From NCBI GenBank assembly GCA_027943335.1, contig BSBK01002161.1:3386001-3450000 (forward strand): DNA of 64,000 nt, in the 5' to 3' direction. Positions 44,957-57,247 of this stretch are shown here, piece by piece (position 1 is the first letter of the stretch; the number at the start of each line of letters is the position of its first letter). The position numbers were made by a program, and so were the translations under genes. Source of the stretch: Chamaecyparis obtusa (lineage: Eukaryota; Streptophyta; Pinopsida; Cupressales; Cupressaceae). The notes beneath the pieces were generated by a model. The model was not told the origin of the DNA. It saw only the letters and a list, made by a program, of their open reading frames with translations, and did no database searches.

Positions 44957-46830
44957 ATGGGTAAGGTATGCAAGGTGATTGTTGACTTAGGTTCAACTAA
45001 CAATATTATAGCAGAGGAAGCAATAAAGAAACTCAACCTTCCCAAAGTACCTCACACCAATCCCTATAAGGTGACATGGCTAAACAAAGGCCAAAGTGTA
45101 TTGGTCAATGAACAAGCATGGATTGAATTCTCCATTGTTGATTACAAAGATAATATTGTGTGATATACTCCCTATGGATGCATGCCACTTATTGCTTGGA
45201 AGGCCTTGACAGTTTGACAGAGAGGCCATCTATAATGGCAAGGACAATGAAATTACCTTCAAGAAAGATGGGAAGGCCTTCACACTTCAATAGTTATTAG
45301 AGGAAGTAGAGAAATCCAAGACCCCTAATGTATTTTTAAGTAGTGGGAAAGATATGATAAGTACACTCCAAGAAGGGGATAGTACAGGGTATGCCATATT
45401 GGTAAAGCCAAAGGAGGAGAAATCCATTCAAGCACCCCTACCTACTAAAATTCAAGGGATGCTTGGAAAGTATAAGGATATTGTGAGTGATGAAATAGTT
45501 GTAACCTTGCCACCTAAGAGGTCCATAAGTCATCAAATTGACTTCATCTTGGGAGCCTCATTTCCAAACAAGTCAACTTACAAGCTTACACCCGAGCAGA
45601 ATCAAGAGGTGGCTAGACAAGTTCAAGAACTACTAGATCAAGGGCTCATCAAAAAGAGGATCAGCCCATGTGTTGTGCTAGTTGTTTTAGCATCTAAGAA
45701 GGGTGGAAAATGGAGTCTTTTCACTGATTCAAGGGAAATTAACTGGATCACCATAAGGTATAGGTTCCCCATACCAAGAATAGAGGATTTGATGGATTGT
45801 TTGGGAGGAGCAAAATACTTCACCAAGATGGACCTTAAGAGTGGCTACCATCAGATCAGGATTAAGGATGGATATGAGTGGAAGATAGAATTTAAGACCA
45901 CTGAGGGTCTATATGAATGGCTTTTAATGCCAATTGGGATTACCAATTCCCCTAGCACATTCATGAGATTAATGAATGAAGTGCTCAAGGATCACATAGG
46001 AAGATTTGTGGTGGTATATCTGATGATATACTCATCTTTAGAAAGACTAAAGAAGAACACTTGGCACAAGTGGAGACAGTACTCAAGAGGTTGCATGAAG
46101 AACACTTAGCAATCAATCTAGAGAAGTGTGAATTTCTCATGTAGGAGCTAGTTTATTTGGGTTTTGTGGTATTCAAGGGTCTACTGAAAATGGATCCAGA
46201 CAAGGTGGAAGCAATCACAAACTATCCTACACCAGCCTCAGGGATAGCAGTAAGGAGTTTCTATGGTCTTGCATAATTTTATAGGAAGTTCATAAGGAAA
46301 TTTAGTGGCATATGTGCACCATTCCTAGACACTATAAAGGGTGGAGTGAAGACTAAGTTTAGATGGATAGTGGAAGCCAACAAAGAATTTGAAGAGTTGA
46401 AGCAGCAAGTGGAAACATAGCCCATCCTCCTATTACCTAGTTTTGACAAACTATTCACTTTGGAATATGATGCAAGTGGCATAGCAGTAGGAGGAGTGAT
46501 AAGCCAAGAAGGTAGACCCATAGCATTTTTTAGTGAGAAGCTCAATGAAGCTAAGAATAAGTATTCAGCATATGACTTGGAACTATATGCATTGGTTTAG
46601 TAACTTAGGAAATGGAGGCACTACCTCCTTCCTAAAGTGTTTGTAGTGTTCACTGACAATCAGGCACTTAGCTACATAAACACCCAAGAAAAGTTGAGCA
46701 ATAGACACTTGAAATGGATGGAGTACTTAAAAGCCTTCACCTTCACCATCAAGCACAAGAAGGGACATCTAAACAAGGTAGCAGATGCACTAAGTAGGAG
46801 ATTGCTGACATTCCAAGAAATTCAATTGCA
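44957..46830 (+). pseudogene. Gypsy protease, reverse transcriptase and RNase H
   Basis: Retropepsin near 44980 reads VIVDLGSTNNIIAEEAIKKL, the catalytic DSG now DLG. Reverse transcriptase (about 45560-46150): TPEQNQEVARQVQELLDQGL, FTDSREINWITIRYRFPIPR, KYFTKMDLKSGYHQIRIK and SPSTFMRLMNEVLK. At the catalytic tyrosine-x-Asp-Asp box near 46015-46030 a single-base deletion shifts the frame, so the active-site aspartates are lost from the open frame. RNase H (about 46440-46800): [40 protein letters not shown] and HKKGHLNKVADALSRR. Other stops are near 46142, 46275, 46419 and 46600. Confidence 0.85.
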
Positions 46831-48312
46831 AAGCATTGGCATTGAAAGTTTTAAGGGACTCTATGGTGAGGATGAAGATTTCTCTAAGGCATATAAGGTA
46901 TGTACTGAATTTGAAAATCATTTTCACAGTCCATTCTCTGAATGCACCTTGCAAAGTGGGCTATTATTCAAAGGAAATCAACTATGTGTTCCCAAGGGTT
47001 CAATGAGAGAGAACCTCATTCAAGAGAAGCACAATGGAAGCTTAAGTGGATATTTTGGTATAAATAAGACACTAGAATTGGTGCAGAGATTATACTATTG
47101 GCCCAAGATGTAAAAGGATGTTAGAATATATGTGGAACAGTGTGTGGTATGTATGAAAGCAAAAGGGGGATCTAGCAATGCAAGTTTCTATCAGCCCTTA
47201 CCATTCCAAATAGGCCATGGGAATGCATAAGCATGGACTTTTTGGTAGGTCTCCCTAAAACAAAATCAAGATTTGATAGTGTGTATGTAGTGGTGGATAG
47301 ATTCAGTAAAATGAGTCACTTTATCCCTTGTAGAACCACTCATGATGTAAATTACATAGCTCATTTGTTTTTCAGGGAGATTTTTAGGATTCATGGTTTG
47401 CCTTTAAGCATTGTGTCTGATAGGGATGTGAAGTTCATGAGTCACTTTTGGAAGACTCTATGGAAGAGGCTAGCTACAAATCTATCATTTGGGTCAGCAT
47501 ACCATCCCCAAATGGATGGGAAAATAGAGGTAATAAATAGGGTACTAGGAAACCTATTGAGATGCCTCACTAAGGAGTATGGACAAACATGGGACATGAT
47601 CATTCCCCAAGTAGAATATGCCTACAATGATAGCATAAAAAGGACCATAGGAAGGAGTACATTTGAAATAGTGTATGGAATGCATCCAAGAGGGGTGTGT
47701 GAGCTCAGAGATTTAGGAGCCATTGAACATAGAAGTAGCCATGCTAAATATTTTTCTCAAACCATGAAGGAAGTACAAGATCAAGTTAAGAAGACAATCA
47801 TGGAAGCCACTCACAAGCTCAAGACCAAGGTGGACATGATAAGGAAAGACATACAATTTTCAATGGAAGACTATGTCATGGTCCACCTCAACAAGTCAAG
47901 GCTAAAGAATGGAATACCAACCAAGATGTAGATGAAAAGAGTGGGACCTTGTAAAGTGCTATCCAAGCATGGAAACAATGCCTACAAGGTAGAACTCCTG
48001 ACAGACCTGAACATCTCACCAGTGTTCAATGTGGCAGACCTAATCAGATTTAAGGGACCTATATCAAAGGTCAATTAGGATAGTGGAGATATACTAGAGG
48101 ATCTCAGTGATATAGTCCTACCTCCTAAAGAGAAGCCACAATCTAAGAAGATTCTTGAATCAAGGGTGAACAAGAAGACTAGGAAAAAGGTATATTCGGA
48201 ACATCTCATCAAGTGGAAGGAGTGTCCTAAATCGGAAGCAACATGGGTAGAGGAGGATGACTTCAAGAAGTATGGTATAGACACCTCTATCCTCTCCTCC
48301 ATGAAGACTTAA
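46831..48312 (+). pseudogene. Gypsy integrase with C-terminal chromodomain
   Basis: A zinc-binding HHCC-type region lies near 47020-47160 (EKHNGSLSGYFGINKTLELV with the second His changed to Tyr, then CVVCMKAKG). After a frameshift near 47200 one frame runs to the TAA at 48310-48312. Catalytic core: MDFLVGLPKTKSRFDSVYVV, HGLPLSIVSDRDVKFMSHFW and MDGKIEVINRVLGNLLRCL, giving the Asp, Asp, Glu triad. The C-terminal block (about 48180-48270) reads SEHLIKWKECPKSEATWVEE, a chromodomain, known in chromoviruses to steer integration towards modified histones. Stops at 47932 and 48078. Confidence 0.85.
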
Positions 48313-49691
48313 TTCTCTTTGTGTAGAGGGGGGAGTATGGTATAGGAGCACCTTTATTTTGATTTTTTTTTGTAAGTCTTTTATGTCTTGGATTTCTCTA
48401 AGGTCATGTTGACCATTTTTATGGGAGCCATGTGGGATATGAAGTCCTAGAGGGTCTTAGGTAGAGTAATAGTCTCACATGCATACTATGAGAGAATCAA
48501 GTATGATATAATGCCAAGTCTTTCTTTTGAGTTTTTGAGCTTGGATAAGAATTTTAGGGCCTAGATAGACCCTAGGACCCCTTGTTAGCTTCCTAAGCTC
48601 TTTGGGGAAGCAAGTTTGAAAAGTTGTCATATTAGTTGTAAAAGTTCCTTAGCAACTTTTGCAACTTTTGAAAAGTTGCTCGGCCTAATTAACCTTAAGA
48701 CCTTAATTAGTGTTTAAGGGCTAAAAACCTCCCCTAAGCTTGACCTAAGACTATTTCATGGATTTTTGGGCTCATATCCTGATGTTGGAAGTCATACTGT
48801 ACGGAGGTTCTATTATGAGAGTGTGCACAGTCTAGTTTTGTATTGATTTGAAGGAACGGTGAGTTAATGAAGAGAATGTTGGTCTGAATCAAATATGTTG
48901 GTTGATGTGTAGTGTTTTTGTGTGGATCTACTTTACATTTATGCAATTATTTTAGGTTTTTATTCATATTTTCTTTGTTTAGTTTAATTCTTTCTAAACT
49001 CCTGGTTCACTGGTTTCTACCGAGGAGCTTGAAGAAATGAGGGTCTAACTCACTACCCCACTATCCAATCTATACAGCCTTTTGGGGATAGTGAGTAGAC
49101 CCCATATATGTAGCATACATGGAGGGAGGGGCCCTAGTATGCATTCTAAGTATTTTTTCAATCTAGCCCTAGGCGAGCCATGGTGAGCCCGGCTAGGAAG
49201 GATTGATTGAAGCAGGAGAATAGATTGTAGATGAGTGATGGAAGCTACATGGTAGCAGTTGGAGGTCTTGAGTATGGTCATTACCAAGATCTGGATGTAA
49301 GCAGAGGAGTTGATCAATTAAAGTCATATTTTACTTCACTGAATCAGGGATAAGCCTAAACTCCACTAAAAAGACCAATTTTTAGTAAGGGGGTTGTACG
49401 GCCTAGGAGGAAACTAAAACCTCTAAAATACTTGAAGTGTTACCTCATATAAAAAGGATCCATAATTTTTTTTAGGGTCCTTCTGGATAGATCAAGGCTA
49501 AAGCCCTATTTTCTCAAAGAGGAGGCCTAATTGGACCACTCCTTGTAGCCCTATTTTACAAAGGAACTACCAAATCAATAAGAAGAATGGGTGAAGTAAA
49601 GGTTGGAACATGTGTGTTGGCATATTTTAAGATATTTTACCCCACCTACTTACCTTTGAAATCTCCCTATTTCATTGAAAGGTGTAATACC

Positions 49692-50766
49692 TATTGGCAA
49701 TGTGGCTAAGTTAGATATCTAGATGTTGTCATTATGGTAACATATAATCTATGTGAAGATCGCACATGACAAAGAGAAAGTATAACAGAGCACAAAGCAA
49801 AATTGTCTAAGTGTAAAGTAGTATTTTCCCACTATACCCAGAGACATCTTTGATTGGAAATGTCAATTGGAGTAAGTTCAGTGCTTGCGCACTTGAACAT
49901 AGATACTATGATGACTATTGAAGACTCACCTAAGAGTGCAAGTCTGTATGGACTGTACGGAAGAAGTTATGGAAATTTTACCTGAGACAGTGTCGAGCTG
50001 ACAGGATAGAATATGAAGACAAAATTGGTAAAGAGTTAAGGGATTATTTTGTTTATCAAAATAATGTCTTAATAATATGAAGGTACAAAATCCTAGATAT
50101 TAACCCTTGGGTAAATATGTATTTTGTAATAAGCTTTTGTAAAGCCGACTCTAAGAGTTATTAATCCTAATAACTTGTATAAATTTAAGGCATATGTAGA
50201 TGCAAAGTACCAATGAAATGTAATGCAGTAGTGATGAAAAGTAAGAATTGTAATGTAATAGATGATATAGAGAACATATGTGCGAAAGATATTAATGCGA
50301 AGTTGTGAAAGCAAAGCAAGTAGCATAAGGTTATGTACCTTGCCCTATTTTGTAATTAGTAATCATTGTACATTACATGTTTGGGCAGTGGGCTTATCTT
50401 GTAATCATATTTTGTACTACCAACTCTTAGCATGGCTGAGGCTTCTAACAAGGCCTAAAGTCCCTTAATCAGTACTGAGACACTATTTTCATGTAACAGG
50501 CTCCTTACAGGGTCAACATCCTTAACAGGATACTTTTGATTAGTGGATCTTTGTGGGTACCATCCCCACTGGGGTTTGCCCTTGGCCAAGGTTTCCTCAA
50601 GAACAAATAATGTGTTATGAGTTCATTTGCTTTACTATTATGCATGTTCTTTATTTTACTATGTTATGCATGTATCAAGATAATTTGTTATATCCATAAT
50701 TGGGAAAAAGTAAAAGTTTGTAGAATACTGATTCACCCCCCCCTTCAGTATTCCCTATTTCTAACA
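49692..50766 (+). repeat. 5' LTR of family A copy 2
   Basis: 1,075 bp; starts TATTGGCAATGTGGCT (first dinucleotide TG decayed to TA), ends TATTTCTAACA. Contains GTACCATCCCCACTGGGG (near 50557) and TTCACCCCCCCCTTCAGTA (near 50732). Confidence 0.92.
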
Positions 50767-50768
50767 AT

Positions 50769-50780
50769 TAGTATTAGAGC
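50769..50780 (+). other. Primer-binding site of copy 2, decayed
   Basis: TAGTATTAGAGC, two substitutions from TGGTATCAGAGC, both transitions. Confidence 0.8.
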
Positions 50781-50837
50781 TTAGTTACTCAGAAAAGAAT
50801 TATTCAAGAAAAGCCTAGCAGCTTGAGTAAGATCTCT

Positions 50838-52055
50838 ATGGATATGGATCAGCTACAGAAGAATCTTGAAGAAGCTCTTGAACAGATTGATATACTTACT
50901 GAAGAAAGAGATACTATGAAAGGAAAATATGATGATGCAAAGAACCTCATTGAGAAACTGAAAAATAAGCTAGAAGAATTGAAATCAGAAAAGGAATCTA
51001 CAATTCAAATTGAAGGTTGTGATGATAACCTAGAAAAAGAAAATGAGATCCTTAAACATGAATTAAAGATAGTGAACCTGAAGTTGAGTTTGAAAGATGG
51101 AAAAAGCAAGAATGAAGCAAATCTAAAATCTGAGAATGAAAATATGAAATCTAAGAATGAAAATCTGAAATCTAAACTTTGTAAAGTGACATCTAAACTT
51201 GAGAAAACCAAATTGTAGTATGTTGAACTTGAAAATTACAATACAATTGTGAAAGGTGAACTGACTCAGTCTAAGTAGCAACTTGAGAGACTATATTCCA
51301 CTAGTGAGAAGATTGATGAACAAATGTCTTATCAAAATCCATTCTATGATAAAACTGGCCTTGGATTTAACTCATCTAAAGTGAGTGAAGAAAGCAAGGA
51401 ACCAAATCTGAAAGGCTCTAAGAACATAGAAGAAAATAAATCTAATGAAGTTGACAAATCTGAAGATACACCTAAAGAAGAAGAACCACCTAAGCAAGAT
51501 GAATCACCTAAAGGTATGCAGAGAGAATTTAAAGGTGGATTTTTTGCATGTAATACTTTTGGTCATATGAAGAAAGATTCTACAGGTAAGCAATTTAAAC
51601 CTCTTGATGGATATTGTTATAATTGTCATGGTTTTGGATATAGAGCTATTGAATGTAGGAAGCCTAAATTTAATGAGAATAATAATAATAGTAGAATTTT
51701 TAGAGATACTAACCATGTAGATAAGAGACCTACTGAAGATATGAACAGGAGAAATGGAATAGTATGTTATAGATGCAACAAGGTTGGACACATTGCCAAG
51801 AATTGCATATCACAAATCAACCAGTTAGGACCGAGATATGGAAACAATGGAGTAGTTTGTCAAATATGTAACATGATTGGTCATACATCAAGGTTTTGTA
51901 GGATGAATAACATGAGAAACCCTAACCCTAGAAGTCATGCAAGGAGAAATGAAAATGCAAGCAATAGTCAAAGAGGATTTTGTAGTAATTCAGAAGAAGT
52001 GAATTTTGTTAAAGCCACAGATCAAGGAGACACATTCAGCACTGAAGGTAATTAG
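50838..52055 (+). pseudogene. Family A gag-like protein, copy 2
   Basis: Starts MDMDQLQKNLEEALEQIDIL at 50838; a single phase runs to the stop at 52053-52055 (about 405 codons) with TAG stops near 51216 and 51276. Residues ~1-150 form a Lys/Glu coiled coil including repeated KSENENMKSKNENLKSK. The C-terminal half has four knuckle-type motifs: two decayed (CNTFGHMKKDS near 51553; CYNCHGFGYRAIEC near 51617) and two intact CX2CX4HX4C, CYRCNKVGHIAKNC (near 51766) and CQICNMIGHTSRFC (near 51859). It should bind and package the element RNA. Confidence 0.8.
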
Positions 52056-52561
52056 AAAGGTGAAGTATCTAATGGTAAGAGTGAATCTCTACCTAACCCA
52101 TCTCAAAGTACTTAATTCATGAAAAGCGTAATAGAATAGGAACTTAGGATAGTGTAGAAGTTAGTATAGGTTGAATTGAGTCTTGCGCAGTTGATGCAAG
52201 GTAGTATATGATGTAGTGATTCTATGGTTAAGAGCGCATAAGATAATATGATTTTATGTGAGATCACAAGAAGTTTTAAGTTTTGCAGGTAAGAAGGAAC
52301 AAATATTTGGAAAGAAGCGACAAAGGAATTGAATGCGATGTCAAAATTTTTTAAGATTGAAAGGTTAAAAGCTTATGATCAGTATTATTTGATCATTAAG
52401 GTGAATACAAGTGTTAAGGAGATCAAAGGAGCAGTGATTGGAAGTAGTTTGCAAAGATTTGGTGACAGAATTTCATGTTAGACCTACGCAAGCCCTAAAT
52501 CATGGAATTGAGGTATTTTACTAAGCAGATCTATCAATCAGTTAGAGAATTTACAGAAGAT

Positions 52562-55500
52562 ATGAATGTTTCATTGATTCACAATGTAAGAGATAAGAAT
52601 TGACCTAAGATCAAAAGGGAACCAATAGAACCCTTGGAAGAAGACCCTAAATTGGCTTTATCATCAGTACCAGATGGATTTCTACATTTAGAGAATGTTA
52701 GAAGCTATTTGGGATGTAAACTTGAAACCCTCAGTGATAGTGATTTTACTAAAGAATATGAAAAGCTTTACAATCAAGATATGTCATTGAGAGTAGGGTT
52801 TGAGCAATTGAAGGATAATGAAATCATAAAGTATTCCTTACAGTATGAATTTGATGATGAAGAATGCACTAAGATAATTCTGAGCATAATTCATAATGGA
52901 AAGTTTTGGTTAGATGATAGAGTGATAGACATTACTGCTAACCTAATTCATGAAGTAACCAGTTTGTCTAAATCTGGAGTCATACCGTTAAATGAGAAGA
53001 AAATGAGAAAAATTGTATTAGACAACACTAAATCATCTTACAATGGAAAAGGTATAGTGATTAGCAAGATACAACAAGATAATGTTAGGTATTTGTGCAA
53101 GATCCTTATAGCTAAATTTTGTGCTAATTCAAGAGAAGATGACAAGGTAGCTGTAACGATACATGTAGCCTATTTGATGTGTGTTGACAAAGTACAAGTA
53201 GACATGTGTGAGATTTTGAGAATTCAATTATTTGAGAACTTGGAAAAGATAAAGAAGACTAAGAACTCCCAGTTTAGATTCTCATCATTGATCACTTATA
53301 TGTTTTTCCATTTGTTCAAAAGATTCCCTTACACTATTGGTGATGATTGGAATGATGGTAAGACCACAATGGAAAGGATAAACAAAGTATATATGAGACA
53401 TCTTATTGACAAGGTCAATGAAAGTGCAGTATTGGTAATAAAGACATTTCAGAACTTGATGAAGAATAGATCAAGGATCCCTCAGTCAATTGTTGAAAAG
53501 TATAAGAATGAGATATGTTTTATGGTTGACACTAACTTTACATTCATTGAAGCAGTAGAACCTAGAGTAGATTTCATAGACCCTCTTGGCTATAAAATTT
53601 CTAAAACTGAAATAGAAGAATATGTGAATAGATTGCTTAAGGAAAATTGGACATACATAGCAATAGATTTGGGACTTTTGAGGAGAACTTAAACTCCACA
53701 AAGTCTATTCAGGAAGAAAAATAGTCAAAGAAGAGAGTGGAAAGTACAATTAAGAAGATTCTAAAGGACACAGGAATGATAGAACAAGATTTTATGATCG
53801 CTAAGCAGATAGTGACAGCTATTAGAGACATTGGACAAAAGGAATTTTTGTCTGTTCCACCCCTATCAGTGATTGAAACTAGAAATTTGTAGCATAAAGT
53901 GAAAGTAGAGAAAGAAGAACAAGAAGTTAGGAAGTCTACAAGATCATCTTCAACTCCACCAGGGAAAAGAGTGAAAGAGATTGCTACTGGACCAAGGAAA
54001 AGGCAAAAAACAACAGTGCCACCAGTACAAAGGTAGATAGGTGAAATTAAAGATGATGAAGATATTCAAGTGAAAAAGAAGACATGGAAACCAAAAGATT
54101 GAGAAAGTAAATGAATAGATTATACATGATGGAGATTTTTCTAAGATGAACAAGTACTATGATCTTTACAACTATTCAGAAAGATTAAATTTGGAGAATG
54201 TAGTTGTAAGACGTATGATCCTAGCAGATAAGAAGTTTGACACAATTCAAGGTAAGATACCTAATGATTTGTTTGAGAAGCTAGTTAACAGGAAAAAGAG
54301 AGCAACAGAAGAAGACAATAAAATCAGAGAAAATATTGTGAGAAAACTTTGTGATGTTAGAGATGAAAATCATTTTACAGACATTATGAAAGAACTTAAT
54401 ACTCATTTGAGAACAAAGAGAAGAACCATTCAGATAATGGGATGAAATTATGAAGAGATAAATAGAGAAATAGAGCAAGCAATAGTAAAGGTAATGACAT
54501 CTAGTGTTGGAAAACACTCTAGTGCAGCAGCAGCTGAGCATCAAAGGAGTCCCTCTCCACCATCAATTAACATTGAAGATGAATCAATTCATGTGGAAGG
54601 AACTAGGATCACCTTGGACAATGATGATAATCCTTTTAAAAATCTTAAAAACATTGTTGACAATTCGGCTCTAAAAGAATAGGATAGATCTAGTGAAGAA
54701 GGAAAGAAAGAAAAAAGGAAAGAGGAAGAAAAGCAAACATAAAAGCAAACATGTACAGAAATTCAAGGACAGAAAGAAGTCCCTATCAGAGAAGAAATCA
54801 GTCCTACACCTAAGACAGCAAAGAAATCATAGATTGGGTCAATATTTGAAAGCTTTGGGAAAGATGTTGATGATGATGATCAAATGGAATTGATCACATC
54901 TCTGAACAAAATAATTGGAAATAACAAGAAGGTGAAAAGCCTTGAAGGATCATTGCTAGAAATAACATAGAAGTTACAAAGTGTTGTGACTAACCAGATA
55001 GCAGAGGAAGATCCACTAGAAAGAGCTAAGAAAGTTATGAATGCATTTGATAATGAATTCACTAACCTATTAGACATAGATAAAGTAAAGGTTCAGGTAG
55101 CCTATGAGGCCAAGATATTTCATTATATAAGTCAGAATATCAGAAATGATATTAACAATTTGGATGTTTGTATAAAAGACTTGAGAAGGAATTTGGATAG
55201 AGGTAAAACTTTGTACATTCAGTGTACAAAATTTGAAAACCATGTATCTAAAGTATTTTAGAAGATTAAGGCTAAAGAAGCATAAATTCAGTTAGAGATA
55301 AATCTTTTAGTCAACCCTAATGTGAAGATATTGGATGTTGAAAAAAGAATCAGCAAAGTAAATGATGAAATAAGGATTCTAAATGATGAAAAGGATAGGA
55401 AATTGAAAAGATTTTCTCTTCTAAGAGAGCACATTTCAATAAAGATAAGCATTGTTGAAGGACAGTTGGAAGAATGTCTTTCATCAAAGACATGTTTTGA

Positions 55501-55666
55501 GAAGTTTAGTTTTGCAAAGCTTCAAACATGTGAGATTACATCTTATGGATTGTGTGCACTACTTAGTGTTGCAAATTCCATTAAGAAGGCATGAGAGAAG
55601 GAGATAGAGAGCATTAAAGTAAACTTTTCAGATTGTGTTGCAAACCTATCGGCTCTGCAATTTTAA
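52562..55666 (+). pseudogene. Family A accessory ORF, copy 2 (1,034 codons, one phase)
   Basis: Function unknown. The frame starts at ATG 52562 (MNVSLIHNVRDKN) and keeps one phase to TAA 55664-55666. Stops such as 52601, 53690, 53720, 53888, 54443, 54680 and 55259 interrupt it. Conserved with the other copies: FLHLENVRSYLGCKLE, YEFDDEECTKIILSIIH, ITANLIHEVTSLSKSG, IEKY/VEKYKNEICFMVDTN and FIDPLGYKISKTEIEEY. Middle: Lys/Arg-rich (53930-54110). The C-terminal third is helical/coiled coil (FDNEFTNLLDIDKVKV, MKILDVEKRISKVNDEIRIL). No catalytic motif recognised. It sits where pol should be. The ordinary protein texture over 1,000 residues in three copies suggests past selection on the sequence. 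Confidence 0.75.
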
Positions 55667-55929
55667 ATCAAGGTATACACTTTTTGAACACAGTTTTGGC
55701 ACCCTATTTTTGTCATTGTTGTCAAAGGGGGAGAGATATATAGCATAAAATTGATGTATATTTGATAAGGAAGTATATTCTTAGGGGGAGTATAGAATAT
55801 AGATAAAATATATGGAGTTATAAGGACAGCGAAGATATATTTTTTGTTATGGCCATAATTTTGAGTTTTTGAAGTTTTGAGACTTAGCCAATTTTCTCAT
55901 TTGTTGCCACCACTGACAAAGGGGGATAT
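55667..55929 (+). other. Multiplied polypurine tracts of copy 2
   Basis: AAAGGGGGAGAGA (near 55724), TTAGGGGGAGTA (near 55778) and AAAGGGGGATAT (ending 55929, directly before the 3' LTR). Confidence 0.75.
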
Positions 55930-57012
55930 TGTTGAAAATTTGGCTGAGTTAAATATCTAGATGTTTTCATTATGGAAACATATAATCCATGTGAAGATCG
56001 CACATGATAGAGAGCAAATATAATAGAGTGCAAAACAAAATTGTCTAAGTATAAAGCAGTATTTTCCTAGTGTACCCAGAGATAGCTTTGATTGGTGATG
56101 TTGATTGGAGTAAGTTTAGTGTTTGTGCACTTGAACATAGATACTATGATGACTATTAAAGACTCACCTGAGAGCGCAAGTCTATATGGAGTGTACGAAA
56201 GAAGTAATGGTAGTTTTACCTGAGACAGTGTCAAGCCGACAGGACAAAATATGAAGACAGAATTGGTAAAGAGTTAAGGGATTATTTTGTTTATCAAAAT
56301 AATGTCTTAATAATATGAAGGGAAAACATCCTAGATGATAACCCTTGGGTAAATATTTATTTTTTAATAAGCTTTTGTAAAGCTGACTGTAAGAGTTATT
56401 AATCCTAATATCTTGTATAAATGTAAGGCATATGTAGATGTGAAGTAGTAATGAAATGTAATGAAGTAGTGATGAAAAGTAAGAATTGTAATGTAATAGA
56501 TGATATAGAAAACATATGTGTGAAAGATATTGATGCAAAGTTGTGAAAGCAAAGCAAGTAGCATAAGGTTATGTACCTTGCCCTATTTTGTAATCAGTAA
56601 TCATTGTACATTACTTGTTTGGGCAGTGGGCTCATCTTGTAATCATATTTTGTAGTACCAACTCTTAGCATGGTTAAGGCTTCTAACAAGGCCTAAAGTC
56701 CCTTAATTAGGATTGAGACACTATATGCATGTAACATGCTCCTAACAGGGTCAACATCCTTAACATGATACTTTTGATTAGTGGATCTTTGTGGGTACCA
56801 TCCCCACCGGGGTTTTCCCTTGGCCAAGATTTCCTCGAGAACAAATAATGTGTTATGAGTTCATTTGCTTTACTATTATGCATGTTCTTTAGTTTACTCT
56901 ATTATGCATGTATCAAGATAATATGTTATATCCATAATTGGGAAAAAGTAAAAGTTTGTAGAATATTGATTCACCCCCCCCCCCCCTCTCTCAGTATTCC
57001 CTATTTCTAACA
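55930..57012 (+). repeat. 3' LTR of family A copy 2
   Basis: 1,083 bp, starts TGTTGAAAATTTGGCT, ends TATTTCTAACA. It includes a run of fourteen C's near 56972-56986 where the 5' LTR has eight. Confidence 0.92.
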
Positions 57013-57247
57013 ATACCCTTAGTCTAGCTTAAGGGTCACTAGGTGCATATAGAAGCCTAAAAGTATGAAGTTGAGTTTGAGTTGTTGAATCACTTTTGAT
57101 AGCTTGGTTGGGTCTAAGACCAGGGTATTGAGCCATCCAAGGCATCCTATAGGTTCATTGGTGTAGGTGGCTACACTTGAGGGTCACTAGGTGAACCTAA
57201 GAGCAAGGGCTTGTGATAAGCTCCTTCCAAACCTCCCTATCAATAAT

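Larger units (their letters stand above)
49692..57012 (+). mobile_element. Family A LTR retrotransposon, copy 2 (full length)
   Basis: 7,321 bp with two LTRs (49692-50766 and 55930-57012), flanked by a perfect 5-bp duplication ATACC (49687-49691 and 57013-57017). Internal order: primer site, gag (50838-52055), accessory ORF (52562-55666), polypurine tracts, 3' LTR. There is no pol. Its LTR sequence differs from copies 1 and 3 (it starts T(G/A)TTG..AAT.TGGCT) but the proteins are homologous, so it represents a second subfamily. It is the youngest layer of the nest. Confidence 0.92.
42063..57242 (+). mobile_element. Ty3-gypsy chromovirus, copy 1, interrupted by a family A element
   Basis: Complete LTR-to-LTR: 5' LTR 42063-43646, primer site 43650, gag, protease, reverse transcriptase, RNase H, integrase plus chromodomain, polypurine tract near 48325-48337, 3' LTR from 48338. 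The 3' LTR is split by the family A insertion at 49692-57012. Flanked by the 5-bp duplication ATAAT (42058-42062 and 57243-57247). Own length is about 7.85 kb. The pol order RT-RNase H-integrase with a C-terminal chromodomain identifies a chromovirus. All coding parts are broken. Confidence 0.9.
48338..57242 (+). repeat. 3' LTR of chromovirus copy 1, split in two
   Basis: 48338-49691 and 57018-57242 together give about 1,579 bp, matching the 1,584-bp 5' LTR. The break at ATACC corresponds to the single ATACC in the uninterrupted 5' LTR (GTGTAATACCCTTA near 43412-43425). Confidence 0.9.

Noticed and set aside
52634..52636. Start of the copy 2 accessory ORF at 52634
   Set aside because: That codon is TTG; an in-frame ATG at 52562 upstream (past one TGA) is a better start.
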